NCBI GenBank assembly: GCA_048594725.1
Contig: JBMDXA010000115.1
Location: forward strand, 1-64,000
Direction: 5' to 3'
Length of the DNA stretch: 64,000 bases
DNA from: JAFDZV01 sp048594725
Lineage (GTDB): Bacteria > Bacteroidota > Ignavibacteria > OLB7
Part shown: positions 9,140 to 17,931 of the stretch, piece after piece
How positions within the stretch are numbered: position 1 is the first letter of the stretch
How the letters are laid out: the number at the start of each line of letters is the position of its first letter
Program-made: the position numbers and the translations under genes
The notes under the pieces: generated by a model
Told to the model about the DNA's origin: nothing
What the model saw: the letters and a program-made list of their open reading frames with translations, nothing else
Databases searched by the model: none

Positions 9140-10582
9140 ATGCGACACCTCCGTTCACTACGCGAGGCAGGCATCAATCATGCCCGCTCGCTGCGACTCG
9201 CACTTCTCAGTACGGCACTGGCAGCAGTGCTGGCACCAGCCGCCCTCCATGCCGACTCCCCGCTCATGCCCCTGCCTGGAGGAGGAGGAGGACCGAACAT
9301 CGTCATAGCCGATTGCAGCGGCGATGGCGGCGCAGAACCGAGCCCATGCCCCGTCTACTATAAAAGCCCATCGATCTATATCCGGCACAACCAGGACGGC
9401 CTGACGCCGGGGAACGACTTCATGATGTATCCGATCCCCGGACAGGTAAACTGGGTGTATGTGAAGCTGAAGAATATCGGCAGCGGAACCCTGAACAATG
9501 GCAAGGTCTATCTCTACTTCTCGAAGGCCGGAACCGGCTTTACCTGGCCTTCCAGCTGGATCAACAACTATATCAATGGCGTCGCCTATGGCGACGAGAT
9601 CGGCTGGGTCTCGGTGAGCAACATCGCTCCGGGAGGAACGGTCACCGTAGAGATCCCCTGGGGGAACGTTCCCGATCCGAACGATTACAACGACAGCGAG
9701 GCAGATCACTTCTGCCTGATGGCGCGATTCGTTTCCTCGGAGGACCCGATGACATTTCCGGAAGGATCCAATGCGGGCACCAATGTGAGGAACAACAACA
9801 ACAGCACCCAGTGCAACATTACGGTGATGCGCCGTCCGGACCCTCGCGCGGCTCTGGACATCCACAACATCGATGACAGGCTGGTTCCCACCCGTCTGAA
9901 TTTCGATGTCGATGATAAAGACGAGGCCAATGGGGATCATGCTCTCGATCACGTTCAGATCAAGGTAGATCTCGGTGATGAGCTCTACACCAGCTGGACC
10001 AACGCAGGAAGCGAGGGTGAAGGCATCACCGACAACGGCGACAACACCATCACGATCGAGGAGCCGCACGCCTGGATTCGCGGCATCGATCTGCCACCGG
10101 CATCCACCAATACCATCCATGTGGAAATCGATTACGGAAACACCCAGCCGAGCGATGAGATCTACCACTGGGCCATCACCCAGTACGAAGATCAGGGGCC
10201 GGAGGATGCCGACGATATCATGATCGGCGGGGAATCGTACGATATCTGGATGTCGGAGGATGCTCCGCTCAAGCGGAATATCACGGAGAGGGCGAACCTG
10301 GCGGCGGCACTCGAACTGAGCGCCTATCCGAATCCGCTCAGCAACACCACCGCTATCGGCTTTACGCTGCCGAACAGCGGGCAGATCTCCCTCTCGATCT
10401 ATGATGCAACCGGCAGGCTCGTGCGGACGCTGCTTTCGAACGCGGAGCGGAACGCCGGACGCCACGAGCTAAGCTGGGATGGGACCTCCGCGGATGGCGG
10501 GGCCGTCCCGGCCGGAACCTATTTCTACCGCCTGAGCACCCCGATGGGAACAACGGAGCGGCAGTTGAAGGTGGTGCAGTAG
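9140..10582 (+). CDS. Secreted protein with FlgD-like/T9SS C-terminal sorting domain
   Basis: The 480-residue protein has a signal peptide of about 40 residues (basic start, 'LLSTALAAVLAPAALHA'). The middle is rich in Gly, Asn and Asp with no family I recognise; 'VNWVYVKLKNIGSGTL' suggests an Ig-like or CARDB-like beta fold near residues 105-180. The final about 80 residues are a clear sorting/FlgD-Ig domain: 'YPNPLSNTTAIGFTLP', 'LSIYDATGRLVRTL' and 'VPAGTYFYRL'. It should be exported by T9SS. AAAGGG lies upstream of ATG 9140. It has its own strong terminator and so is probably monocistronic. Confidence 0.85.
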   Translation: MRHLRSLREAGINHARSLRLALLSTALAAVLAPAALHADSPLMPLPGGGGGPNIVIADCSGDGGAEPSPCPVYYKSPSIYIRHNQDGLTPGNDFMMYPIPGQVNWVYVKLKNIGSGTLNNGKVYLYFSKAGTGFTWPSSWINNYINGVAYGDEIGWVSVSNIAPGGTVTVEIPWGNVPDPNDYNDSEADHFCLMARFVSSEDPMTFPEGSNAGTNVRNNNNSTQCNITVMRRPDPRAALDIHNIDDRLVPTRLNFDVDDKDEANGDHALDHVQIKVDLGDELYTSWTNAGSEGEGITDNGDNTITIEEPHAWIRGIDLPPASTNTIHVEIDYGNTQPSDEIYHWAITQYEDQGPEDADDIMIGGESYDIWMSEDAPLKRNITERANLAAALELSAYPNPLSNTTAIGFTLPNSGQISLSIYDATGRLVRTLLSNAERNAGRHELSWDGTSADGGAVPAGTYFYRLSTPMGTTERQLKVVQ

Positions 10583-10636
10583 AACGCAGCCGGCCTACCA
10601 GCCAGTCTCCGGGATATTATTCACGGATCGCTTACC

Positions 10637-10670
10637 GGCCCCCGCATGCATATCATATCATGCGGGGGCC
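10637..10670 (+). terminator. Strong hairpin terminator
   Basis: A perfect 12-bp stem GGCCCCCGCATG (10637-10648) / CATGCGGGGGCC (10659-10670) with a 10-base loop lies 55 bases after the stop of the secreted-protein gene and is followed by TTGCTT. Confidence 0.75.
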
Positions 10671-10818
10671 TTGCTTCATGTGCAAAAGTTCGATACACTG
10701 GCCCGCATGATCGCGTTGCACGGCAGTAGCGGCATATCGTGGTATCAATCCACCGTATGCGCTATCTCCCACGGCGAGACCGATCGGCAACTGGGATATA
10801 CAGTAAAAACTCGGAACA

Positions 10819-11187
10819 ATGAACGATACCAACGATCTCCTGACACGCATCTACCACGCATTCAACACCCGCGATATCGATACGGTGCTGGAGGTTCTGA
10901 GCCCGGATGTGGACTGGCCGAACGGCATGGAGGGAGGGCGCGTGCAGGGCCGCGATGCGGTGCGGGAATACTGGCTCCATCAATGGAGCATGATCGACCC
11001 CACGGTAACCCCGCAGTGGTTCGAGGCAGCAGATGACGGCACCGTGGTTGCCCACGTTCATCAGGTCATCCGCGATCTGGAGGGAACGATCCTGGTGAAT
11101 CAGATGATACGGCACGTGTACAGCATCGAAAACGGCATGATCGAACGTATGGAGATCAGGGCCAATCCGCTTACCTCACCGCAGTGA
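10819..11187 (+). CDS. SnoaL-like / NTF2-fold protein
   Basis: This 122-residue protein has the compact alpha+beta cone pattern of the SnoaL/NTF2 superfamily: an N-terminal helix 'LLTRIYHAFNTRDIDTVLEVLSPDVDW', then 'VQGRDAVREYW' and C-terminal strands ending 'HVYSIENGMIERMEI'. Family members range from polyketide cyclases to ligand-binding proteins, so the reaction cannot be predicted. It is cytosolic. The next gene, also NTF2-like, begins 8 bases later, so the two are likely one transcript. Confidence 0.85.
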   Translation: MNDTNDLLTRIYHAFNTRDIDTVLEVLSPDVDWPNGMEGGRVQGRDAVREYWLHQWSMIDPTVTPQWFEAADDGTVVAHVHQVIRDLEGTILVNQMIRHVYSIENGMIERMEIRANPLTSPQ

Positions 11188-11194
11188 CGGCAGC

Positions 11195-11638
11195 ATGGCA
11201 TACGATTCCGGTTCCATCGAACGATTTTTCGCACGCTACGAGCGAGGGGCCAACACCTTCGATACCGGCACGGTGGTCTCCGAGTTCACCCCGGTCTTCA
11301 TGTCGGCTGATCCCAACGGGGTGGCCTGCATCAGCAACGACGGGGAATTTCGCGCGGCGATACCGCAGCGCAAGGCGCTGTTTGAAAAAATCGGTTTTCG
11401 ATCGGCGGAGCTCCTTTCGCTCTCCCCCGCCCCGCTCGATGAACGATATACGATGGTGAAGGCGGAGTGGCGGATGATCTTCGAAAAAACCGCTGGCAGC
11501 CCGCAGGAATTCATCTTCTTCATCACCTATATTCTCTTCGATGACGGCAGCGGCCCGAAGGTGGCATTCTATGTTTCGCACGACGACGAAACGAAAACCA
11601 TGCGGGACGCCGGCCTGATTCCCGACGACGAGAAATAA
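11195..11638 (+). CDS. Second NTF2-like small protein
   Basis: The 147-residue protein has an N-terminal helix ('IERFFARYERGANTFD'), a 'VVSEFTPVF' turn, a central 'FRAAIPQRKALFEKIGFRSAELLSL' stretch and terminal beta strands ('WRMIFEK', 'EFIFFITYILF', 'KVAFYVSHD'). This suggests a divergent SnoaL/NTF2 fold. Sequence similarity to the preceding protein is low, so they are not recent duplicates. It lies 8 bases after the first NTF2-like gene and 55 bases before the TPR-like gene. Function unknown. Confidence 0.7.
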   Translation: MAYDSGSIERFFARYERGANTFDTGTVVSEFTPVFMSADPNGVACISNDGEFRAAIPQRKALFEKIGFRSAELLSLSPAPLDERYTMVKAEWRMIFEKTAGSPQEFIFFITYILFDDGSGPKVAFYVSHDDETKTMRDAGLIPDDEK

Positions 11639-11692
11639 CTACTCCATCAATAGTACCAGCAGCGCCGGAAATGAATCCGGCAGGAAACCCTA

Positions 11693-12106
11693 ATGAATCC
11701 GAACAACCCCGTTGTACAGCTCTGCATGGAAGGCATGCAGGCCGAAGGCGCAGGGCGTACCGACGATGCCCGCAATCTTTTTCTCCAGGCCTGGGAGCAA
11801 AGCGCCGACGACTACGATGCCTGCGTGGCCGCCCATTTTCTGGCGCGCCAGCAGCCCACCCCGGCCGATACACTGCACTGGAATCAGAAGGCCCTGGAAC
11901 TGGCCGATGCGATAGGCGATGAGCGTGTGGAGGGATTTTATCCATCGCTCTATCTGAACATGGGGCACTCGCACGAGCAGCTCGGCAATCAGGGGGAAGC
12001 GCGCCGCTACTACGATCTGGCCGCCGCAATAACCAACCGGCTCCAGGATGGGCGCTATGGCGATCTGGTGAAACAGGGAATCGAAAATGGACGGAAGAGA
12101 GTGTAG
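11693..12106 (+). CDS. Small tetratricopeptide-repeat-like protein
   Basis: The 137-residue soluble protein is almost all helical. It shows TPR-like positions: 'MEGMQAEGAGRTDDARNLFLQAWEQ' near residues 13-37 and 'LYLNMGHSHEQLGNQGEARRYYDLAAAI' near residues 85-112. It has three to four helix pairs and probably serves as a protein-binding module. No enzyme motif is seen. It is the third small gene in a plus-strand run beginning at 10819. Its TAG stop is followed after only three bases by the longest heptamer array in the window. Confidence 0.7.
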   Translation: MNPNNPVVQLCMEGMQAEGAGRTDDARNLFLQAWEQSADDYDACVAAHFLARQQPTPADTLHWNQKALELADAIGDERVEGFYPSLYLNMGHSHEQLGNQGEARRYYDLAAAITNRLQDGRYGDLVKQGIENGRKRV

Positions 12107-12109
12107 GAG

Positions 12110-12385
<276 letters not shown>

Positions 12386-12484
12386 TGGGTACGTAGAGAT
12401 GGGTACAGCTCTGTGGCCGGCATTGGAGCGGCAAACAGCTGACCACGAGCCACCGGCCGATAGCACAACGACACCCGGTAGCAT

Positions 12485-12516
12485 AACGGCACCCGGTAGC
12501 AGTACCGGGTGCCGTT
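12485..12516 (-). terminator. Perfect 14-bp hairpin downstream of the FG-GAP gene
   Basis: AACGGCACCCGGTA (12485-12498) and TACCGGGTGCCGTT (12503-12516) pair perfectly around a GCAG tetraloop, 38 bases downstream of the minus-strand stop at 12554. A partial direct copy (ACACCCGGTAGCAT) lies just beyond at 12471-12484. No U-run is present, so it may be a terminator or an mRNA 3' stabiliser. Confidence 0.55.
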
Positions 12517-12553
12517 GCAGATATGGTATGGATGCGCAGAGGGAGAGGCCGGA

Positions 12554-15088
12554 TTATTCCAGCGACGAGGGCGTAAGGCTTATCACCACCTGCTTGTTCG
12601 CATCCAGCAGAAGATCGGCCGTCAGGGTCTGGTAGCCGGCCCTGGAGAAACGGACCTGATACCGTCCGCTGGGAAACGACGAAGAGCAGAATCGCCCTTG
12701 CGCATCGGTGGATGTTGTTCCCACCACCGTGCCGGACGCCATCATCTCCACGCTCGCCCCGGCCAGCACCGCCCCATTGCCATCAACTCGTGTGACGACC
12801 CCGCAGAGGGTGAACGGCCCCTGCGGAAGCGGCGCCTCGGCACCCAGCCCGATCACGACATGCTTGTCGGCATCGGGCATGATAAGATCGGGCATGGTGG
12901 TCTGGAAGCCCGAAGCCGAAACTGTGAGCCGGTGATAGCCCACCGATAGCGGGCGGGAGAACTGGAACGTCCCGCCGGAGCCGGTGGTGACGGTGACATC
13001 GCCATCGAGCATCACGGAAGCCCCGGCGACAGGAGAGCCGGCATCATCTACCACCACCCCGCTGAGGATGCGCCGGACGGCAGTGGAATCCGGGCCGCCG
13101 TGATAGACGAAGGCGGCCCCCTCGTTGTAGTACCGGACCGTGGCCTCGTAGGCTCCCACGATCAGATCATCGTAGCCATCGCCATTGACATCTCCGGCAC
13201 AGTCGGCAGCGCCGGTACCGCTGCTCCAGACGGCGGTGGCCGACAGCCCGTCCGGCGAGCCGTAGTACAGGCGGGTGGAGCCGCCGCTGACCTGAAAGGA
13301 CTGGCTGGTGAAGACCACATCACCATAGCCATCGCCATTGATATCCCCGGCGCTTTCACAGGCCGATCCTCCCTCACGGTCCCCCGAGACCCATGCGGGT
13401 ACCCTCGCCAGCCCGGTCGCCGAGCCGTAATAGATATAGTCGGCGTCCCGCTGCGATGCCACCGCGACATCATCATAGCCGTCGCCATTGACATCCCCGG
13501 CATCGGTAACACCCTTGCCGTACCCCCCGTTCACGATGGTTCCATCCATCGTCCAGGCTGGAGTTGCGGACAACCCCGATGCGGAGCCATAATAGACGAG
13601 GGCACGTCCCTGGGACTGCTGGCTGTTGGTATATCCGGGCGCACCGACGATCACATCATCATAATGATCCCTGTTGACATCACCGGCGCTCGATACGCTG
13701 TTGCCCAGGTATCTGGCGCTCCCCCCATCCACCGTCCACGCGGGCGTCGCCGAGAGCCCCGCCGAACCTCCCCGGTACAGATACGCGCGCCCCTCGTAGC
13801 CGTTCGCAGTGGTGTAATAGGGCGCACCGACGATCACATCATCATAGCCATCGTTATCCACATCCCCGGCATTGGAGACGCTGGTACCATACTCCGCGTT
13901 GCTGCGATTGCTCTCGCCGATCCATGCGGCGGTTCTGGAAAGCCCGCTGGCGGAGCCCAGATAGAGGAACGCACGCCCCTCCTGGTTCTGCCCATTGAAA
14001 TCCCTGGGGGCGCCGACGATCACATCATCATAGCCGTCGTTATTTACATCCCCCGCACCGCAGACGCTCCAGCCGTAGTAGCTGAATCCGTTGACCCCGT
14101 CGGTCTGCCAGGCGGCACGATCGGCCAGGCCGGTATCGGAACCATGATAGACGAACGCCGCCCCACGGAGATAATCGTAGCCTCCCACGATCACATCATC
14201 ATAGCCATCGCCATTAACATCTCCGGCACCAGCGACGCTCCAGCCATAGGAGGCATCCTCCTCATTGCCGAGACCTCGCCACTGGTAGGTGGATGAGAGG
14301 GGATCGACCGTCACCGGATACTCCGCGCGCGTATCGTCCACCACCAGCGCTATCCGGTTGTCGTCGGCCTGCATGTGGGCCGGCAGCTCCCGCCCGCTTG
14401 CATCCCACGCCTTCAGCCCCTTGTACCAGACCACCTGTTCTGCCTCGCCGTCGATAAAGACGATATCATCCTCTCCCTGCACCACCGGGCGCAGGCCGCC
14501 GGCGGCACGCAGATTCACCTTCAGAGGGCCGTCGCCGGAAGGAGGACGCTCCACGATAAAATCCTGGCGCATCCCATTGCGATCGTTCCGGTACTCGACT
14601 CTGAACCCATCGTGCTGGAAGCTCATCCGCTCCCCTGCCACGCAGATACGGGAATCGCCCTGCGGATCGCCGATCGGTTCCGGCAGGAGCTCATCGGCAG
14701 CACGGCCGATCCCTTCAAGATCGAGATCGAGCTGCCAGCCCGCACCGCTGCCGGCGCGGGGTTCCAGTGAAAATCCATCGGCGGCGTAGCGCACCTGAAG
14801 ATTCTGCGCACGGTTCGGGCTGGAGTACGCGGCCAGTTCCGGCTGATAGGCGATATGATATTCCTCGGCGGCAAGCTGCTTCCGGATACGACTATACCAG
14901 TCCTTTGAAATATTTTCCGGAATATTCTCTCCGGTATTTTCCGATAGTTTTGCGATGGGAACGGCCTGGTACGGTTGCAGGGCGGGACCCGGAGCGGGAC
15001 ATTCCGGCATCGGAAACAATCCGCCCAGGAACATCGCTGCTCCGGCGCAGAGCGCAGCGGCGATATGGTAACCACGTTGCCCGAACAT
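12554..15088 (-). CDS. Secreted FG-GAP/integrin-like beta-propeller protein with two carboxypeptidase-regulatory-like domains
   Basis: The 844-residue protein starts at ATG 15088 behind GGAGA; a start 16 codons upstream is less likely. A hydrophobic N-terminus ('IAAALCAGAAMFLGGLF') should be a signal peptide. Residues about 60-280 are an extracellular beta-rich region ending 'AEYPVTVDPLSS'. Residues about 285-645 hold seven FG-GAP repeats with the calcium-type motif 'GDVNGDGYDDVIVG', forming a predicted seven-bladed propeller. From about 672 and 757 to the end there are two CarboxypepD_reg-like Ig domains ('GVVVDDAGSPVAGASV', 'GRFCSSSFPSGRYQVRF'). No T9SS sorting domain follows. It is probably a surface adhesion or matrix protein. 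Confidence 0.88.
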   Translation of the reverse strand: MFGQRGYHIAAALCAGAAMFLGGLFPMPECPAPGPALQPYQAVPIAKLSENTGENIPENISKDWYSRIRKQLAAEEYHIAYQPELAAYSSPNRAQNLQVRYAADGFSLEPRAGSGAGWQLDLDLEGIGRAADELLPEPIGDPQGDSRICVAGERMSFQHDGFRVEYRNDRNGMRQDFIVERPPSGDGPLKVNLRAAGGLRPVVQGEDDIVFIDGEAEQVVWYKGLKAWDASGRELPAHMQADDNRIALVVDDTRAEYPVTVDPLSSTYQWRGLGNEEDASYGWSVAGAGDVNGDGYDDVIVGGYDYLRGAAFVYHGSDTGLADRAAWQTDGVNGFSYYGWSVCGAGDVNNDGYDDVIVGAPRDFNGQNQEGRAFLYLGSASGLSRTAAWIGESNRSNAEYGTSVSNAGDVDNDGYDDVIVGAPYYTTANGYEGRAYLYRGGSAGLSATPAWTVDGGSARYLGNSVSSAGDVNRDHYDDVIVGAPGYTNSQQSQGRALVYYGSASGLSATPAWTMDGTIVNGGYGKGVTDAGDVNGDGYDDVAVASQRDADYIYYGSATGLARVPAWVSGDREGGSACESAGDINGDGYGDVVFTSQSFQVSGGSTRLYYGSPDGLSATAVWSSGTGAADCAGDVNGDGYDDLIVGAYEATVRYYNEGAAFVYHGGPDSTAVRRILSGVVVDDAGSPVAGASVMLDGDVTVTTGSGGTFQFSRPLSVGYHRLTVSASGFQTTMPDLIMPDADKHVVIGLGAEAPLPQGPFTLCGVVTRVDGNGAVLAGASVEMMASGTVVGTTSTDAQGRFCSSSFPSGRYQVRFSRAGYQTLTADLLLDANKQVVISLTPSSLE

Positions 15089-15447
15089 AGTATTTCTCCA
15101 AAAGTAAAAATATCGGCGCATGATATTTTCATGCACCAGCAGTATAACAGTATTGAAAAACGAAGATGGGAGTAGTGCCGATGTGGCAACAACCGGTCAT
15201 CCACCGGATGGGGGGTGTGCTCGAAGAGAGGGGTTTGGTAACGATCTCAGCCATTGCAAGAGATATGGCCGGAGCGCTATCAGGCGAGCGTGGCGAACAT
15301 AGGATAAAACATCCATATCAGGCAAGCCAGCTTCTCCGGCAATGAATTATTAAATATGATGCGATTTTCCTTTGCGGCGGATAATCCGGTTCGCGGTAGT
15401 AGATTCCGGCGGATCAGGCCGCTTGCGGCCTCTAAGATGATGACGAT
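15089..15447. other. 359-bp divergent intergenic region
   Basis: The region separates the minus-strand FG-GAP gene and the plus-strand cREC gene and should hold both promoters. No clear TTTG-N19-TAnnTTTG pair was found. A tight hairpin AGGCCGC-TT-GCGGCCT at 15416-15431 lies 16 bases before the cREC start codon. The left part is AT-rich. Confidence 0.4.
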
Positions 15448-15816
15448 ATGGGAATAAAGATCTACCTGGATGATGAACGTCCCGCCCCCTCCGGCTGGAT
15501 CGGGGTCCGCTGGCCGGAAGAGGCCATCCGCCTGCTTGAAACCGGGGATGTGACGGAACTCTCGCTGGACCACGATCTCGGCGATGACCGGCACGGCACC
15601 GGCTACGACGTCATACTCTGGTTGGAAGAAGCCGTGGCGCTACGGGGATTCAGGCCGCCCCGCATCACCGTGCACTCGGCCAACAGTTCGGCCAGAGAAA
15701 AAATGGAGCTGGGGTTACGGAGCATCGTGCGCCTGGCGGCCGGCTCCTCTGGACAACAGGAAAATAATCGCGAAAATCCCACCGGCGATCGTAGCCAGGA
15801 TCCCTATGAAAAGTGA
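15448..15816 (+). CDS. Cyclic-phosphate-processing receiver-like (cREC) domain protein
   Basis: The 122-residue protein opens with 'IYLDDERPAP' (acidic pair near residues 8-9) and 'WIGVRWPEEAIRLLETGDVTELSLDHDLGDD' (acidic 'DHDLGDD' near residues 47-53). It continues with a 'GYDVILWLEE' helix and an 'ITVHSANSSAREKM' segment. This matches the receiver-like family named cREC, which has been predicted to act on cyclic phosphates in RNA or nucleotide repair; the activity is not proven. The last about 20 residues look unstructured and overlap the next start codon by 11 bases, implying translational coupling. Confidence 0.75.
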   Translation: MGIKIYLDDERPAPSGWIGVRWPEEAIRLLETGDVTELSLDHDLGDDRHGTGYDVILWLEEAVALRGFRPPRITVHSANSSAREKMELGLRSIVRLAAGSSGQQENNRENPTGDRSQDPYEK

Positions 15817-16303
15817 ATTGATTCTCTGGATGGATGCGATCAAATCAGGATTCGCCAGAAGCGCCGCATGGCAGCGGTGGGCGGAGCGGAGCATCAGAGA
15901 GCGTCCCTTTGCTCCTCCCTGGCTTGCGAGTCTTCTGGATGAGGAGAGGCCGGAGGATGCGATCGATGCGTTTGCAACGGGCGTGGAAGAATATCGCGGT
16001 GTATGGGATGGCCCGAGCGATCTTTATTTCAAGCTGGGATTTCTCTGGCTGGGATACGAACGGGAAAATCATTCATTGCTAGAAACTCTCATGGCCGCCG
16101 GAACAATAGCCGATTGCAGGAACAGTTCCGATCCGCACTGCGAGGCATTTTTTCTGCTCGCCAATGAAATCGATGGGGGTGGTCCTGTCATTCCCGGACC
16201 GCACCGGGGCACACTGGAAGAACGTGCATCGGAGCTTTTCGCTCCCTCGGTTGCGATCACCCTGAGTGCCTGCCGGAGAACGGGGATTCCGATACGGCGG
16301 TAA
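15806..16303 (+). CDS. Unknown protein translationally coupled to the cREC gene
   Basis: The 165-residue product starts at ATG 15806, inside the end of the cREC gene (overlap ATGAAAAGTGA). It is a soluble, Trp-rich, mostly helical protein ('LILWMDAIKSGFARSAAWQRWAERSI', 'YFKLGFLWLGYERENHSLLETLMAAG'). I do not recognise a family or catalytic motif. An upstream extension of the same frame to 15584 overlaps cREC codons entirely and is not believed. The overlap suggests it works with the receiver-like protein. Confidence 0.65.
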   Translation: MKSELILWMDAIKSGFARSAAWQRWAERSIRERPFAPPWLASLLDEERPEDAIDAFATGVEEYRGVWDGPSDLYFKLGFLWLGYERENHSLLETLMAAGTIADCRNSSDPHCEAFFLLANEIDGGGPVIPGPHRGTLEERASELFAPSVAITLSACRRTGIPIRR

Positions 16304-16347
16304 CAGGGATCGGCCAACATTCAACATCAGAAGCATCGGTACGATAC

Positions 16348-17259
16348 ATGGAAACCGTACGCCCTCTTGCAGCATGGTATTTCATTCTTCAGGGCTGCAT
16401 CATCGCACTGTGGTGGTGCGTACTCCTGCTGGAACCGGAATCGCGTGAGCTCTTCCGTATGGGTTCCTCCGATACCGCCCTCCTCTCGTTCTGGGCCTCC
16501 GATATATTGCTTGCAGGAAGCTCCCTCCTGGGAGGGATATTGCTGTTCAGGAGAACTGCGCTGGCTCCGTTCATACTCTGGCTGGTGGCCGGAAGCGCCG
16601 GAGGAGGAACGCTCTATACCCTGGCCTTTGCCGTCTACAGCGATTCCGGCTGGCTGGGCGTTGCGATGATGCTCCCGGCGATGATCCTCAGCTTCGCGTT
16701 TGCCATAGCGCTCACACCGGTGCATCCGTTCCGGAAGGCACGCCCCGCCACGCCGCTCTATAATACCGGAAAGACCGCCCTGCAGATCGTGATATTGTGG
16801 AGCGTTCTTCTGCTGGTTCTCCCCCGGCTCATCGTGGACCTTGAGACGCGCTCGGGATTCGGGCAACTGGCATTTCCGGCGCAGGAGGAGATGGGGATCA
16901 TCCTGTTTCTGCTATGCAGCGCCGTAGGGTTATGGAGCGGAGTTACGATAGCACGGCATGGCGGCGGCACTCCCCTTCCCTTGGACAGCACCACGCGGCT
17001 GGTGATCGGCGGGCCCTACGCCTACCTGCGCAACCCGATGGCGATAGCGGGGCTTGGGCAGGGCGTTGCGGTGGCGATCGCCCTGGGCTCGCCGTTCGTG
17101 CTGATCTACGTGGCGCTGGGAAGCTTTCTCTGGCAGTACATCGCCCGCCCGCTGGAGGAGGATGATCTGCTACGGCATTTCGGCCAGCACTACGAATGCT
17201 ACCGGAAGGATGTACGCTGCTGGGTTCCGCGGCGGCATCGGTATCGTGGCGGCGAGTGA
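16348..17259 (+). CDS. Isoprenylcysteine carboxyl methyltransferase-like membrane methyltransferase
   Basis: The 303-residue integral membrane protein has about seven to eight hydrophobic segments. The C-terminal third carries the ICMT/PEMT family signature: 'GGPYAYLRNPMAIAGLGQGVAVAIALGS' near residues 222-249, then an 'RPLEEDDLLRHFGQHYECYRKDVRCWVPR' tail with the conserved acidic pair and 'Y..Y...V....P'. The SAM- and lipid-binding C-terminal module is therefore complete. The N-terminal 130 residues form an additional four-helix membrane part absent from the shortest family members. The substrate (isoprenoid, lipid or other) is unknown. Single gene. Confidence 0.82.
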   Translation: METVRPLAAWYFILQGCIIALWWCVLLLEPESRELFRMGSSDTALLSFWASDILLAGSSLLGGILLFRRTALAPFILWLVAGSAGGGTLYTLAFAVYSDSGWLGVAMMLPAMILSFAFAIALTPVHPFRKARPATPLYNTGKTALQIVILWSVLLLVLPRLIVDLETRSGFGQLAFPAQEEMGIILFLLCSAVGLWSGVTIARHGGGTPLPLDSTTRLVIGGPYAYLRNPMAIAGLGQGVAVAIALGSPFVLIYVALGSFLWQYIARPLEEDDLLRHFGQHYECYRKDVRCWVPRRHRYRGGE

Positions 17260-17349
17260 ACGCTGTTCGATATTCCGATGTTCTTTCTGATATGCGCCCC
17301 ATCTGAATATATACAGTCTGATATTTGAGGAACCATCAGGAATATTCCA

Positions 17350-17411
17350 TCGTTATCCCCAGAGCGTGATTTTTCTCCCATATTTTGATCTATTTGTTTT
17401 GCAATAACGGC
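17350..17411. repeat. 57-bp direct repeat, copy 1 (ends TTTTGCAATAACGGC)
   Basis: This stretch (CAGAGCGTGATTTTTCTCCC ... TTTTGCAATAACGGC) is closely matched by 17771-17825 (CAGAGCCTGATTTTTCCTCC ... TTTTGCAATAACGGC). The terminal TTTTGCAATAACGG also occurs at 63353-63368. AT-rich, non-coding. Confidence 0.7.
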
Positions 17412-17421
17412 TTCCGGTGTT

Positions 17422-17492
17422 TGCCCAGAGTTCTACCCCGCCCGCCTCGCTGTTCGCAGGCGTCGCGGAATAGAACTCCGCGACAACGCATC
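17422..17492 (-). repeat. Double-hairpin intergenic repeat, copy 1 (reverse orientation)
   Basis: On the minus strand it reads TGCGTTGTCGCGGAGTTC, then ATTCCGCGACGCCTGCGAAC, then a GGCGGGCGGGGTAGAACTC second half. It matches copies at 30857-30930, 37216-37306 and 63421-63498. Hairpin 1 is GTCGCGGA/TCCGCGAC; hairpin 2 (GGGCGG..) is degenerate here. Confidence 0.75.
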
Positions 17493-17770
17493 TTGCGATG
17501 ATCCCCTCCTGCGTACATGACACAAAAGGGCACGGAAAAGAACGCGGAATTAAAACCCGGTTATTAATGATACCGGCCCGTAGTAGTCATGAACCGCTGC
17601 TCGCGCCCTGTTCCTGCAGGAAAGAAGATCCGGAGAGGATCATTCTACATGTTTCACTCTCATCCCCCCTCTTCCTGGCGCTCTGTGCGTCTCCGCACGA
17701 ACATCTCCAGGCACAATAACCCGCACGCAACAACCCGCACGCAACCGGATATCGGCATACCTTCTCTCCT

Positions 17771-17826
17771 ACCAGAGCCTGATTTTTCCTCCATATTCTG
17801 TTTATCATTCTTTTGCAATAACGGCA
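17771..17826. repeat. 57-bp direct repeat, copy 2
   Basis: Second copy, about 420 bases from the first, near 80 percent identical by eye. The 17260-17931 interval has no convincing gene; it holds these two copies, one double-hairpin repeat and the efflux-operon terminator. Confidence 0.7.
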
Positions 17827-17866
17827 ACCTGATATAAAAGAATATGTTCATGCCGATTTCCAGCGT

Positions 17867-17901
17867 ACGAAAACGCCCCGAGGAACATATTCCCCGGGGC
17901 G
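17867..17901 (-). terminator. Intrinsic terminator of the efflux operon
   Basis: A stem of 12 pairs (CGCCCCG at 17874-17880 with CGGGGCG at 17895-17901, then GGAA with TTCC; one wobble) with a 4-base loop. On the minus strand it is followed by TTTTCG. It starts about 30 bases after the RND stop codon. Confidence 0.8.
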
Positions 17902-17931
17902 CGATCGTTCTGGCCTCTCAGCGTCGATTGC

